Below, in pieces: positions 44,801-54,285 of a DNA stretch of 64,000 nt. A program made the translations under genes and the position numbers. Below the pieces are notes generated by a model, which worked only from the letters and a program-made list of their open reading frames with translations, was not told the DNA's origin and did no database searches. The stretch is from Spirochaetaceae bacterium (GTDB lineage: Bacteria > Spirochaetota > Spirochaetia > SZUA-6 > DRHE01), in contig CP070696.1 in NCBI GenBank assembly GCA_020353535.1, positions 3,451,723 through 3,515,722 on the forward strand, written 5' to 3'. Position 1 is the stretch's first letter. Each line of letters opens with the position of its first letter.

Positions 44801-45307
44801 TCAACCGATCTCACCGTCGAGCAGCTGAGCCAGACGCTCCCGCGCTCGAAATGCCCTTACTTTTACGTTCCCCTCACTGATTCCCAGAATATCTGCTATC
44901 TCTTTATAATTCAGATCCCCATATTCCTTCATTACCAGGACCATTTTCATCTTGGCAGGAAGCTTGTTTAAGGCTTCCTGAACTACACTTCGGGTTTGCT
45001 CCTTGAAAAACTCCTGATCTGTGGATTTGGAATATTGGGGTGCACTTTTTTGTAATCGGCCGTAAGCCCGCTGCTCCCTCGATCTCTTCTTCTCATAGTT
45101 CAGAGAGATGTTCCTCAGAACGCGTATCAACCAGTACTTGGTTTGTTCGAGGTCAGGAAGAGGTTCCTCCCGCTGCCAGTACTTGATGAACGCCTCATGA
45201 CAGAGATCCTCCGCCTTTGTACTGCTGCCCGTAATGCGGTAGGCGATACGGAACAGTATGGGGTACAGAGACTCGTACGCTTTGTCGAAAAGATCCTCAC
45301 GCATCAT
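44801..45307 (-). CDS. ECF (extracytoplasmic function) sigma factor
   Basis: This protein of about 168 residues has sigma region 2 (LFRIAYRITGSSTKAEDLCH, YWLIRVLRNISLNYEKKR) and region 4 (LPAKMKMVLVMKEYGDLNYK, IADILGISEGNVKVRAFRAR). A TTG at 45319 is in frame, but two ATGs (45307, 45304) fit better. It heads a four-gene operon with the anti-sigma factor, a secreted protein and a transglutaminase-like protein. cysS ends 39 bases upstream on the same strand, so the promoter must lie in or after the 3' end of cysS. Confidence 0.92.
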   Translation of the reverse strand: MMREDLFDKAYESLYPILFRIAYRITGSSTKAEDLCHEAFIKYWQREEPLPDLEQTKYWLIRVLRNISLNYEKKRSREQRAYGRLQKSAPQYSKSTDQEFFKEQTRSVVQEALNKLPAKMKMVLVMKEYGDLNYKEIADILGISEGNVKVRAFRARERLAQLLDGEIG

Positions 45308-45346
45308 TGTAAACAACAATCCTGGGCATTTCGTTACAAAATCCGC

Positions 45347-46816
45347 TTAAAGTTTTTCTTTTTTCCAGCGGGGGCCGGATGGGGTATCTTCCAGTACAAC
45401 ACCCTTCCGCCGCAGCTGGTCCCTGATTTCATCCGCCCGGCCATAGTCTCTCCGCCGCCGGGCTTGCTCCCGCTGCTCGATCAGCGCCTCCACCTCCTCC
45501 TTCAGCTGCGGATCGAGCTCTTCAGGTTCGACGGAGGCGAATCCCAGACCCAAAACGCGGTCCATCTCCACCAGCGCTCCGAACTTCTGCTCCGGCGGGA
45601 CGCCCTCCTCCTTGATCAACTCCCAAAACCAGGCCAGAGCCTTCGGAACATTGAGATCCTCTGCCAAATCATTGCGGAAGCTCCTCATCAAATCTGCCGC
45701 CTTCCCGGTAATCTCTTCGGGCGAAGGTACTGTTTCCCCTGCAAGAGCAGCCGAATCCGTGGTCTTCAGCTGCGGATGATCCTGCCTCAAGCGCAGGACC
45801 CTCTCGACAAGGTTGAGCCGCCCGCTCCGGGCGGCATCCAGGGCTTCGAAGCTGAACTGAAGGGGGGAGCGGTAGTGGGCACCCAGACAGAAATAGCGGT
45901 AGTCAAGAGGATCGTATCCCCGGTCCACAAGGGTGCTCAGAGTCAGAAAGTTGCCGGAGGATTTGGCCATCTTCTCTCTGGCCAGCACGAGAAACTCCCC
46001 ATGCAGCCAGTACTTGACCCAGGGTTTTTTACCCGTGGCGGCCTCGCTCTGGGCTATTTCGTTGGTGTGATGCACGGCGACGTGATCGATCCCTCCGCAG
46101 TGAATGTCGAACTGTTCACCGAGATACTTCATACTCATGGCGCTGCACTCGATGTGCCAGCCCGGATACCCTCTCCCCCAGGGTGAATCCCAGAGCATGG
46201 ACTGATGCTCGAACTTCGAGCGGGTAAACCAAAGTACGAAGTCGTGAGGATTCCTCTTGTTCACATCCACCACGATGCGGGCGCCGGCCTTCAGATCCTC
46301 CCGCATCTGGCCGCTGAGCTTGCCGTAGTCCGAAGACTTGGCAACATCGAAGTATACATTGCCCCCCGCCCGATAGGTGAAACCGGCTTTCTCGATGCGG
46401 AGAATCAGATCAATCATGTCCTGGATGTGCTCGGTGGCCATGCAGATGATATCCGGCATGCTGATATTCAAGGCTTCCAGATCTTTGAAGAACGCCTTTT
46501 TGTAGAACTCGGCGATTTCCCAGACGCTTTTACGCTGCTCCCGGGCACCCTTCAGCATCTTGTCCTCACCCTGATCGGCGTCGTCGGTCAGATGTCCCAC
46601 GTCGGTAACGTTCATCACCTGTTTAACCTGGTAGCCGAAGAAACGCAAGGTGCGGGCCAGAAGGTCTTCAAAGATATAGGTGCGCAAATTGCCGATGTGG
46701 GCGTATTGATACACCGTGGGTCCACAGGTGTACAACCCTACCCTGTCGTCGTTCAGGGGTTCGAATGGCTCATTGCCTCGCGTAAGTGTGTTGAACAGCC
46801 GGAGAGGAAGTGGCAA
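45347..46816 (-). CDS. cysS: Cysteinyl-tRNA synthetase
   Basis: This 489-residue class I synthetase charges tRNA-Cys. The first zinc cysteine is Cys31 in [15 protein letters not shown], which also holds the HIGH-type motif. WHIECSAMS and [12 protein letters not shown] supply the other zinc ligands, and the KMSKS loop reads KMAKSSGN. The start is TTG at 46816 with AGGAGG six bases upstream, which decides it. A tRNA-Cys gene lies 8 kb away at 37445. It is divergent from murB. Confidence 0.96.
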   Translation of the reverse strand: MPLPLRLFNTLTRGNEPFEPLNDDRVGLYTCGPTVYQYAHIGNLRTYIFEDLLARTLRFFGYQVKQVMNVTDVGHLTDDADQGEDKMLKGAREQRKSVWEIAEFYKKAFFKDLEALNISMPDIICMATEHIQDMIDLILRIEKAGFTYRAGGNVYFDVAKSSDYGKLSGQMREDLKAGARIVVDVNKRNPHDFVLWFTRSKFEHQSMLWDSPWGRGYPGWHIECSAMSMKYLGEQFDIHCGGIDHVAVHHTNEIAQSEAATGKKPWVKYWLHGEFLVLAREKMAKSSGNFLTLSTLVDRGYDPLDYRYFCLGAHYRSPLQFSFEALDAARSGRLNLVERVLRLRQDHPQLKTTDSAALAGETVPSPEEITGKAADLMRSFRNDLAEDLNVPKALAWFWELIKEEGVPPEQKFGALVEMDRVLGLGFASVEPEELDPQLKEEVEALIEQREQARRRRDYGRADEIRDQLRRKGVVLEDTPSGPRWKKEKL

Positions 46817-46894
46817 TCAATCCTCCTTTTATTGTTCGCCTCGCACCAAAGTCCTCGGGATGAGAACGATGTAGATTATTTAATGGTTTGAATA

Positions 46895-46900
46895 TAGACT
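46895..46900 (+). promoter_or_regulatory. -10 box abutting the murB start
   Basis: TAGACT is followed by six bases and the GTG start at 46907. No Shine-Dalgarno sequence and only a weak -35 are seen; a leaderless transcript beginning with GTG is predicted. Confidence 0.5.
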
Positions 46901-46906
46901 CTGCCT

Positions 46907-47845
46907 GTGAGAAACGTAGGGAAAATCCCGAAAAAAATCAACCTACCCTGCCCCGTGTCCTACGACGAACCGATGAGCCGCCACACAAGCTTCCGCATCG
47001 GCGGTCCAGCCGACCTGTACCTCAAGCCGGCTACCCCGGAACAGGCAGCCCGGATCTACCGGGTACTCAACCGAGAGAAGGTTCCTACTTTCATCCTGGG
47101 GGCGGGGGCCAACATCCTGGTGTCGGATCTGGGAATCCGCGGCGCTGTGATCGACATGAGCGGCCTGAAGGGCTGTACCGTATCGCCGACGGATCGTGGC
47201 GCTTACGTGGAAGCCCTGGCGGGAACGGCGATGAGTGAGGTCAGTGAACTTGCCCTGGAGAACGGTCTTTCAGGACTGGAGTTCATCTACTCCATGCCGG
47301 GAAGTGTGGGCGGCTCGGTGTGGATGAACGCCCGCTGCTACGGCCACTCGATTTCGGAGGTGTTGCTTCGGGTACGACACGTCGAGCCATCGGGCCGGAT
47401 CCTCACCATGGAGGTGGTGCAGGAGCAGTTCAGCTACAAGCGATCTCCTTTCCAAAGCTCCGCATCCTTGATTCTAGGCGCCACCTTCGACCTGAAGCCG
47501 GGAGATCGCCGGCCGATGCAGGAGAGGATGAGGTGGATCAAACAGGACCGTGAACAGAAGGGGCATTATCTGTATCCCTGCGCAGGAAGCATTTTCAAGA
47601 ACGACAGGGCCTTCGGGAACCCGACGGGGAAGCTTATCGATTCCCTCGGCTTGAAGGGTAGATGTATTGGCGAGGCCTGCGTCTCGCAGCTTCATGGAAA
47701 CATCATTGTGAATACCGGCTCCGCTTCCGCGATAGAGGTATTGAAGCTGATCCGGCTGCTGGAGAGAGAGGTTCAGGGAGCCTTCGGATTCCGGCTGGAG
47801 AGGGAGATCCTGCTGGTCGGGCAGTGGCAGGAGGAGGCAATATGA
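46907..47845 (+). CDS. murB: UDP-N-acetylenolpyruvoylglucosamine reductase MurB
   Basis: This 312-residue FAD enzyme of peptidoglycan synthesis has SRHTSFRIGGPADLY, the FAD-binding GAGANILVSDLGIRGAVI, SMPGSVGGSVWMNARCYG, the catalytic serine in YPCAGSIFKN and the final glutamate in RLEREILLVG. The type II (short) form is indicated. The start is GTG at 46907. Its stop overlaps the mgtE start by four bases. Confidence 0.95.
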   Translation: MRNVGKIPKKINLPCPVSYDEPMSRHTSFRIGGPADLYLKPATPEQAARIYRVLNREKVPTFILGAGANILVSDLGIRGAVIDMSGLKGCTVSPTDRGAYVEALAGTAMSEVSELALENGLSGLEFIYSMPGSVGGSVWMNARCYGHSISEVLLRVRHVEPSGRILTMEVVQEQFSYKRSPFQSSASLILGATFDLKPGDRRPMQERMRWIKQDREQKGHYLYPCAGSIFKNDRAFGNPTGKLIDSLGLKGRCIGEACVSQLHGNIIVNTGSASAIEVLKLIRLLEREVQGAFGFRLEREILLVGQWQEEAI

Positions 47846-49191
47846 CGGGATTTTTAGACAATCTGCGGGAATACTTGAAGGATCTCAAGGATCAGGAATT
47901 GAAGAAGGTGATCGCGGAGATCCCCATCAACGAGCTCATCGAAATCTGGGACGATCTGGACGAAGAGGAGGAGCTCAAACTGTTCCGGATCCTTGATCTG
48001 GAGCGCAAGGTCGATCTCATGGACACTCTTCCTATCTCCAAACAGGAGTTGTTGATCCGATCCCTGACCGGTGATCATGCCAAAGCCCTGCTTGCCGAGA
48101 TGGATCCCGACGACCTGACCGACTTCATCCAGGCGGTCTCCCCCGAAGTGCGGGAGAGTGTCTGGAATGCCCTGGAGGAGGACGCCCGGGAGGAAGCGCT
48201 GTTCCTCCTGAAGTACGACTACGACGACGCCGCAGGGCTGATGACCACCCGATATCTGGCGATCCGTCCCAACCTCAAGGTCGCTCAAGCGCTGGCCTGG
48301 GTGCGCAAGAACATGCAGAACATAGAAACCGTATACTACATCTACGTGGTGGATCCGCTCAAACGTCTGACGGGGGTGGTCTCCCTCAAGGACCTGCTGG
48401 CCGGGGAGGACGATGATCTTGTTCAAAACGTGATGGTGAAAGAGGTGATCACCGTGTATCAGGACACCGACCAGGAGGAGGTGGCCAAGATACTGGAAAC
48501 CTACGATCTCCTCGCCCTGCCCGTTGTGGATCACTACCACCGGCTGCTGGGTATCGTCACCTTTGACGACATCATCGACGTCATCCGGGAGGAGCAGACA
48601 GAAGATATCTACAAGATGAGCGCCGTGGCCGCCAGCCGAGACACCTATTTGGAGAGCTCGGTGTTCGCCCTGATGCGCCGTCGCATCCCCTGGTTGATCG
48701 TCCTGCTGCTGGCAGCAACCATCACCACCAACGTTATTGCTGGATATCGGCACGTTCTGGAAGCGGCGGTGGTTCTGGCCTTTTTTATCCCGATCGTTAC
48801 CGGCACAGGGGGGAACTCCGGCACCCAATCGGCCACGCTGATGATTCGGGGTCTGGCAACCGGAGAGCTGCGATTCCAGGACATCTGGCGTATCATCGGC
48901 AAGGAAATCCTGGTCGGCATGTTGATCGGGGTCTGCCTGGGCATTCTAACCGTGGTGCGGGCCATGCTTCTGCCTCCCGCAGTATCGCTTAACGAAGCCC
49001 TGGCCGTGGGTACGGCCATGTGCTTCGTGGTGATCGTGGCCACCCTGGTTGGCGCATTGGCGCCGCTTGCCATCTCCCGACTCGGTTTCAACCCAGCGGT
49101 GATGGCGGGCCCACTGATGGCTACCCTGATCGATGTTTCGGGTCTCACCATCTACTTCGAGACGGCCAAGCTGCTGCTTAGGGTGATGTAG
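47842..49191 (+). CDS. mgtE: Magnesium transporter MgtE
   Basis: This 449-residue protein has the N-terminal helical superhelix (about 1-125), two CBS domains (DDAAGLMTTRYLAIRPN onward, to about 255) that sense magnesium, and five C-terminal membrane spans (RRRIPWLIVLLLAATI, PIVTGTGGNSGTQSATLMIR carrying the ion-pore region). The ATG at 47842 overlaps murB by four bases with GGAGGAGG upstream; a longer frame from 47662 inside murB was rejected. It is cotranscribed with murB and the following sugar kinase. Confidence 0.95.
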   Translation: MTGFLDNLREYLKDLKDQELKKVIAEIPINELIEIWDDLDEEEELKLFRILDLERKVDLMDTLPISKQELLIRSLTGDHAKALLAEMDPDDLTDFIQAVSPEVRESVWNALEEDAREEALFLLKYDYDDAAGLMTTRYLAIRPNLKVAQALAWVRKNMQNIETVYYIYVVDPLKRLTGVVSLKDLLAGEDDDLVQNVMVKEVITVYQDTDQEEVAKILETYDLLALPVVDHYHRLLGIVTFDDIIDVIREEQTEDIYKMSAVAASRDTYLESSVFALMRRRIPWLIVLLLAATITTNVIAGYRHVLEAAVVLAFFIPIVTGTGGNSGTQSATLMIRGLATGELRFQDIWRIIGKEILVGMLIGVCLGILTVVRAMLLPPAVSLNEALAVGTAMCFVVIVATLVGALAPLAISRLGFNPAVMAGPLMATLIDVSGLTIYFETAKLLLRVM

Positions 49192-49192
49192 C

Positions 49193-50122
49193 GTGATTCT
49201 CGTGGTCGGCCACAATCCGGATTGGAAAAAGATCTACCGGATCTCCAAAATGGAGGTGGGGCGGGTCAATCGGTTGGAAGCCTCCGAATTCTTCCCGGCT
49301 GGAAAAGGAGCCAATACGGCCCGGGTGCTGATGGGGCTGGGGGAAAAAGTACTGCTGCTGAGCTACTTCGGCGGCAACAACGGGCACCGCTTCCGCGAAG
49401 CCATTCGGGCCGAAGGTATCCCCCACCGCTACGTGCGCACCTCGGGGGAAACCCGAACCTGCCTCACGATCCTGGAGTCTGGGGGCCTCACCACGGAGCT
49501 TATCGAACCCGCCGCCCCTCTCAAACCCGCCGAGGTCCAGCGTTTCGAAACCCTGTTCCGCAGGAGCCTTTCCAAGGCAAAGCTGCTGGTGGTTGCCGGA
49601 ACCTCCCTGCCCGGAACGCCTGAGGATTGCTACCGGGGCTACATCCAAAAGGCAAAGAAAAGAACAATCCCCACGATACTCGATTCCTACAGAGCCCACG
49701 GCAAGCTCGCCCTGGATGCATCTCCGGAGGTATTGAAAATCAATCTCTTCGAATTGGAAAGCCTGACAGGCATGAGCCTGGCGAACGTGGAACGACGCAA
49801 AGCCGCCTTCAGGCAGGTAAGGGATTCATACGGCCTGCAGTGGATCGTCATCACCCGGGGTGCCGAAGGGGTCGAAGGATTCGACGGACAACGCCATTTC
49901 CGTGCACTCGCACCCAGGATCAAGGTGCAAAATCCAATCGGAAGTGGAGATGCCGTAACCGCAGGTATCGCCCACACCCTGCTTCGCGGTGAGTCTCTCG
50001 AACTAGCGCTGCATCGAGGCGCTGCTCTGGGTACGGCCAACTGCCTGAACCTCCACCCGGGACGGATAGAACCCTCGGAGTATGAAGATATCCTCAGTAG
50101 GATCGAGATCCGAACGTTCTGA
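49193..50122 (+). CDS. PfkB-family sugar kinase (1-phosphofructokinase/tagatose-6-phosphate kinase-like)
   Basis: This 309-residue protein has the PfkB features FPAGKGANTARVLMGLG near the N-terminus and the catalytic GSGDAVTAG in the C-terminal third. SLPGTPEDCY and the VLKINLFELESL segment resemble FruK/LacC enzymes. The start is GTG at 49193, one base after the mgtE stop, so it belongs to the murB-mgtE transcript. No PTS fructose genes are adjacent, so the substrate is uncertain. Confidence 0.87.
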   Translation: MILVVGHNPDWKKIYRISKMEVGRVNRLEASEFFPAGKGANTARVLMGLGEKVLLLSYFGGNNGHRFREAIRAEGIPHRYVRTSGETRTCLTILESGGLTTELIEPAAPLKPAEVQRFETLFRRSLSKAKLLVVAGTSLPGTPEDCYRGYIQKAKKRTIPTILDSYRAHGKLALDASPEVLKINLFELESLTGMSLANVERRKAAFRQVRDSYGLQWIVITRGAEGVEGFDGQRHFRALAPRIKVQNPIGSGDAVTAGIAHTLLRGESLELALHRGAALGTANCLNLHPGRIEPSEYEDILSRIEIRTF

Positions 50123-50139
50123 TTGCTGAATGCAACACT

Positions 50140-51561
50140 TCATCGCAGTCTGGATTTCACCTCCCAACCCAATCGAAGGCTGAACAGCTGCAGCCAGTCC
50201 TCTCCCTGCCAGCCCTTCCCAGCCGAGTCGAGGCTCAGAGCCTCTCGGCTCTCCAGCCGGGCGTAGATCCGTTTGTTCTCTCCCTTCCCCTCCACCGCCG
50301 CGGCCAGGCGGAAAGCCGAAACAGGCGTATGCTGGTATGTCACTTCCAGTTCGGCGCGCCCCCAAGGGGGATGATGGCTGATCGAAAATTGTGCATCCAG
50401 GCAAGGTTCGATATTGGAGCTCCATTTCTCGCCTATCCCCAGCACGAGCCTCCAAGCACTCGAATCCAGAGTTCCCGTGGCCTCCAGACAGAGCTCGTTG
50501 TCCACGGCACCTGTAGTGGACCAGCGCAGCACCGTTGCGGCATCGCCCTCCATGCTCCAGGCGCAGCCGGAAGCGGTCCGTCCCCTGATCTCAATCCCGC
50601 CCTCCAGATGATCCTGACTCTCCCGGAAAGCAGCCGGGTGCAGGGACAAGCGGCTGATCTTCCTGCCGTAGCCTGCGAAAAGGCGCAGGGATTCGAGGTC
50701 CCGGTCGATACGGCCGGCGGTTTTCCACTCCAGGTCGCCGCCTTGACCTTCGGGCGTACGGTAATCGGCCGAACAGTAACCAAACAGCAGGACGAGCTTC
50801 CCATGGGAGCCCGTCCAACCCGTATAGATGTTAGCCAGAATCCCCGGGCCAACCCGCTGCCCCGCCGATGCGGCGGCAAGCGCATGCAGGCGTAAAGGGC
50901 TACTCCCACAGGACAGGGATACGGCGAGTTGGCTCAAATGGCCCCCCGGATAAGGAGCCGCTTCTTCGTACCAGCCGTCGTTCTCCGCCAGCTTATCGGG
51001 AGGGGCGGACAACAGTCCCGCAAGTCCACAAACCGCCGACTCCCCGAAGGGCATCGTTATTCCGCTTCCTAGCTGTATTCCGCTTTGATCCTTGTGCACC
51101 CCAAACAGGTACCAGTGCTCTGGAACCAGCATCAGCTGCACACCGCCCCGGCTTGCCACGTCCATATCGATATCCAGAGCAAGACCCGTCTTATCTGAAA
51201 AAACCTTGCTTCCCGGTCCGTGGGCGAGGGGATTGTAAAGCTGGGCCAGGACTCCCTCCAGGCTGACCGGACCGGCGATGATCAACGGGCTGGTAATACC
51301 AAAGGACCATTGCTCCGGCTGGAGGCCAGGATCGGCACCGCTTCGCTTCTCCACGTACATCAGGCGGCAGCGGCGGCAGCGGCATGCAGGAAAATCGATC
51401 AAAACCCGGGATTTCATCGTATGCAGGTCTTCCAGCTCGGTCCGCAGCGTAGCGGTAGGTCCGGCCTCGTCACAGTGGCCGGGAGATAGAAGCTGCAGGG
51501 TCCAAAGCGGGAGGCACAAACGAAGCAGCCGAAGGGCGGGCCTGGTCAAAATCCTGGTCAT
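50140..51561 (-). CDS. Putative exported envelope protein of unknown function
   Basis: This protein of about 473 residues has a signal peptide-like start (RPALRLLRLCLPLWTLQLLS). A Cys/Arg-rich patch (FPACRCRRCRLMYVEK) and then a long region of alternating strands with many aromatic and polar residues follow, in the style of outer-membrane beta-barrels (LRLHALAAASAGQRVG, RAELEVTYQHTPVSAF). It ends in LFSLRLGWEVKSRLR, without a classical terminal Phe. No family was recognised. An upstream in-frame start at 51624 was rejected because the signal peptide begins at the ATG at 51561. It converges with the sugar kinase. Confidence 0.72.
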   Translation of the reverse strand: MTRILTRPALRLLRLCLPLWTLQLLSPGHCDEAGPTATLRTELEDLHTMKSRVLIDFPACRCRRCRLMYVEKRSGADPGLQPEQWSFGITSPLIIAGPVSLEGVLAQLYNPLAHGPGSKVFSDKTGLALDIDMDVASRGGVQLMLVPEHWYLFGVHKDQSGIQLGSGITMPFGESAVCGLAGLLSAPPDKLAENDGWYEEAAPYPGGHLSQLAVSLSCGSSPLRLHALAAASAGQRVGPGILANIYTGWTGSHGKLVLLFGYCSADYRTPEGQGGDLEWKTAGRIDRDLESLRLFAGYGRKISRLSLHPAAFRESQDHLEGGIEIRGRTASGCAWSMEGDAATVLRWSTTGAVDNELCLEATGTLDSSAWRLVLGIGEKWSSNIEPCLDAQFSISHHPPWGRAELEVTYQHTPVSAFRLAAAVEGKGENKRIYARLESREALSLDSAGKGWQGEDWLQLFSLRLGWEVKSRLR

Positions 51562-51649
51562 AAGAGTGAAATTGCAATCTGCGTGCCAGACAGATGGACG
51601 CGGCCGAACCGCGTGCAGCAGCACTCATTTACATGTATTTACAATCAAG

Positions 51650-51712
51650 CCCTACCGGACATATGCCCGGATAGGGAATTCCGGTAAAATCTGAAGTTAA
51701 TCATCAGATTTT
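51650..51712. other. Two hairpins between the envelope protein gene and ackA
   Basis: The first, 51650-51676, pairs CCCTA-CCGG with CCGG-TAGGG around an 8-base loop with one bulged base. The second, 51686-51712, pairs AAAATCTGA with TCAGATTTT around nine bases. Both lie upstream of both divergent genes, so they are not simple terminators; they may be operators or a leader structure. The rest of 51562-51851 shows only the ackA promoter. Confidence 0.5.
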
Positions 51713-51814
51713 CCCATTTGCCTGAGGGTCTTGAAAGGCTCAACGAAGCTCTTGGAGGGCCAAAGAAGAAGCAGGGGCAACCCGTCGTCACTACACTCGG
51801 CTAAAGTGCTTCGA

Positions 51815-51843
51815 TTGACAGATCCGGATGCTGTCATTATAGT
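51815..51843 (+). promoter_or_regulatory. ackA promoter, nearly leaderless
   Basis: TTGACA (51815-51820), a 17-base spacer and TATAGT (51838-51843) lie directly before ackA, whose ATG is at 51852, eight bases beyond the -10. The mRNA should have a leader of zero to two bases. No Shine-Dalgarno sequence is present. Confidence 0.85.
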
Positions 51844-51851
51844 GCAGCCGA

Positions 51852-53192
51852 ATGCATATTCTGACACTGAACTGCGGAAGCTCGTCACTGAAATATCAGC
51901 TGTACGACTGGGATAACCGGGAAGTGCTGGCCAAGGGAATCGTGGAGCGGGTCACCGTGGGGGATTCCTTCATCGAGCACTACGCCCGAGGAAGGGGTAC
52001 GGCCAAGAGAGAGAAGGAATGTCCGGATCACAAGGCGGCTTTAGAACTGATCATCGAAACCCTGACAGATCCCGAAATCGGAGCGATCTCGGATCTGAAT
52101 GAGATAAAAGCTGTGGGGCATCGGGTCGTGCACGGGGGGGAGAAGTTCGCCCAGTCTGTAATCATCGATGACGAAGCCCTGGACACCTTCAGAACCCTGG
52201 CCGATCTGGCGCCCCTGCACAATCCACCCAACATCACCGGCATCGAGGCCGCCCGGGAGGTCATGCCGCGGATTCCCCACTGTGCGATCATGGACACCGC
52301 CTGGCACCAGACCATGCCGGCGCACGCCTACATCTACGCCCTGCCCTACAGCTGGTACGAAAACTACGGGGTGCGGCGCTACGGTTTTCACGGCACCTCC
52401 TTTCTCTACGTGGCCAAACGGGCGGCGGTACTGTTGGGCAGAAATCCCTTCGAATGCAACCTCATTCTCCTCCACATCGGCAATGGCGCCAGCGCCAATG
52501 CCGTGCGCGGCGGTATATCCGTGGACACTTCTATGGGCCTCACCCCGCTGGAGGGGCTGGTGATGGGAACCCGGGCCGGGGACCATGACCCGGCCATCGG
52601 CTACTACGTTCTACGCAAGGAAAGCCTGGCTCCCGAAGAGGTCGAGCAGATGCTGAACAAGAAGAGCGGAATCCTTGGGATCACAGAGATCTTTACCGAC
52701 CGCCGGGATGTGGAGACCGCTGCTAAAGAGGGAGACAGGCGAGCCGAACTGGCCATAGAGATCGAGTCCTATCGCCTGAAGAAGTACATAGGCGCCTACA
52801 TCGCAGCCCTGGGAAGGGTGGATGCTCTGGTGTTCACCGCCGGTGTCGGCGAGCGGGGACCTCATATCCGGGAAAAGGCGGTCGCCGGTCTGGAAACACT
52901 GGGCATCAAGCTGGACCCGCGGAAGAACGAGCTGTCCAGAACGCGCAACGCCGAGACCCTGATTTCAACCCTGGATTCCCCGGCGAAGATCTTCGTCATT
53001 CCCACGGACGAAGAGCTGGTCATGACCGAAGACACCTACGCTCTTCTGCAGGGCACCTACAAGGTCCACACAGACTTCAGCTACAGCTTTCAACATCCCG
53101 GGTACCGCAACAAGGAGCGGACCGAAGCCTTGGCTGAGGAATTGGACAAGAATCCGGAGCTGGCCGGGATCATCGCCACCCCTGCTAATTAA
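51852..53192 (+). CDS. ackA: Acetate kinase
   Basis: This 446-residue enzyme interconverts acetyl phosphate and acetate with ATP formation. It has [16 protein letters not shown] at the N-terminus, [35 protein letters not shown] and [20 protein letters not shown], all conserved. It is slightly longer than the usual 400 residues, with a C-terminal extension after [10 protein letters not shown] (about 45 residues of charged sequence). The family N-terminus fixes the ATG at 51852. Phosphotransacetylase is not adjacent. Confidence 0.96.
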   Translation: MHILTLNCGSSSLKYQLYDWDNREVLAKGIVERVTVGDSFIEHYARGRGTAKREKECPDHKAALELIIETLTDPEIGAISDLNEIKAVGHRVVHGGEKFAQSVIIDDEALDTFRTLADLAPLHNPPNITGIEAAREVMPRIPHCAIMDTAWHQTMPAHAYIYALPYSWYENYGVRRYGFHGTSFLYVAKRAAVLLGRNPFECNLILLHIGNGASANAVRGGISVDTSMGLTPLEGLVMGTRAGDHDPAIGYYVLRKESLAPEEVEQMLNKKSGILGITEIFTDRRDVETAAKEGDRRAELAIEIESYRLKKYIGAYIAALGRVDALVFTAGVGERGPHIREKAVAGLETLGIKLDPRKNELSRTRNAETLISTLDSPAKIFVIPTDEELVMTEDTYALLQGTYKVHTDFSYSFQHPGYRNKERTEALAEELDKNPELAGIIATPAN

Positions 53193-53236
53193 CAAAGCAG
53201 GTCAGAAATCTGCTGCGTTCCCTGGTCGGATACTAA

Positions 53237-53356
53237 CATCAAATCCCTTTTGAAGTCCTCGCCGAGATCGTCTATGTACTGGAAAAAGTGTACTCCGTTC
53301 CTAGGGTAGAAATATTCGAATCGATCACGAGATTGCTGAAATATCCGAATAAGTGA
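53237..53356 (+). pseudogene. Remnant of a PIN-domain (VapC-like) toxin gene
   Basis: In one frame from 53237 to the stop at 53354-53356 the DNA encodes HQIPFEVLAEIVYVLEKVYS followed by VPRVEIFESITRLLKYPNK. This matches the middle of bacterial PIN-domain toxins (IPxEVxAExVYVLEKVY, R-x-x-I, LL-x-x-PN). The frame is closed by a TAA just upstream (53234-53236) and has no start codon. A neighbouring frame about ten bases earlier reads SDTNIKSLL, reminiscent of the PIN N-terminal DTN motif, suggesting an internal deletion. No antitoxin gene is visible. Confidence 0.55.
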
Positions 53357-53361
53357 TCGTT

Positions 53362-54285
53362 TCACCTACCAGAATGGCCGGCCGACAGGTTTCGGGCTAT
53401 CCCGCAGGCCAGGCGCACGTTGTTGAACAATAGCTCGATGTTGGTTTGAAGGGACCTGCCTCCTGAGAGCTCCAGCACCCTGGCCAGCAGGAACGGAGTG
53501 ACCTGCTTGCCGCTTATTCCTTCCCGATCCAGCTCCGCCAGGGCGGTACCGAGATACCGCTCCATGGCTTGCCGGGGAATCTCGTGTTCCTTGGGCACCG
53601 GATTGGCTACCAGTAATCCCTGCTCAAAGCCCAAAGAGCGCTGAGTCCTGTAGACCGCGGCAATCTGCTCGGGGCTGTCCATCACCAGATCCAGGACAAG
53701 CTCGCTCTCGACACTGTAGAAGGCGGGAAACACGGAAGTCTTGTAGCCGATGACCGGCACACCCCGGGTTTCCAGGAACTCCAGGGTCTTGGGTAGATCG
53801 AGAATGGCCTTGGCACCGGCGGATACCACGATCATCGGCGTGCGGGCCAGCTCGAGCAGGTCCGCCGAGATGTCGAAGCTCTGCTCCGCCCCCCTGTGCA
53901 CGCCGCCGATCCCGCCGGTGGCGAATACCCGCAGTCCCGCCAGGTGGGCGGCCATCATGGTACCGCAGACCGTGGTGGCTCCCAATCGCCTTGTGGCCAG
54001 AGCGTAGGCGAAATCCCGCCGGGACACCTTGAGCACCTCTTCCGCCGTACCCACATGCTCGATCTGCTCAGGGGTCAAACCGATCACGACCTTGCCCTCC
54101 AGAATGCCGACGGTGGCGGGGACGACTCCCAGCTTCCGGGCTTCCTCCTCTGCCTGCAGGGCGATCTCCACGTTCCGGGGCCGGGGTAGACCGTGGGCGA
54201 TGATGGTGGACTCAAGGGCGATCATCGGCCGCTGCTCTCGGATCGACTCGGCAACATCGTTGCGGATGCTTATAAACTCCCTCAC
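53362..54285 (-). CDS. psuG: Pseudouridine-5'-phosphate glycosidase PsuG
   Basis: This 307-residue enzyme splits pseudouridine 5'-phosphate into uracil and ribose 5-phosphate. Catalytic residues known from E. coli PsuG are all present: Glu25 (ALESTIIAHG), Lys86 (VLKVSRRD), Lys159 (VSAGAKAIL) and the late Asn in LLFNNVRLACGIAR. Its ATG overlaps the psuK stop by four bases. The pair forms the standard pseudouridine salvage pathway. Confidence 0.96.
   Translation of the reverse strand: MREFISIRNDVAESIREQRPMIALESTIIAHGLPRPRNVEIALQAEEEARKLGVVPATVGILEGKVVIGLTPEQIEHVGTAEEVLKVSRRDFAYALATRRLGATTVCGTMMAAHLAGLRVFATGGIGGVHRGAEQSFDISADLLELARTPMIVVSAGAKAILDLPKTLEFLETRGVPVIGYKTSVFPAFYSVESELVLDLVMDSPEQIAAVYRTQRSLGFEQGLLVANPVPKEHEIPRQAMERYLGTALAELDREGISGKQVTPFLLARVLELSGGRSLQTNIELLFNNVRLACGIARNLSAGHSGR

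Noticed and set aside
45143..46186. 347-codon plus-strand frame over cysS
   Set aside because: cysS on the minus strand has all synthetase motifs; the plus frame is a shadow.
51731..51916. 61-codon plus-strand frame upstream of ackA
   Set aside because: It crosses the ackA promoter and start in another frame and has no protein-like features.
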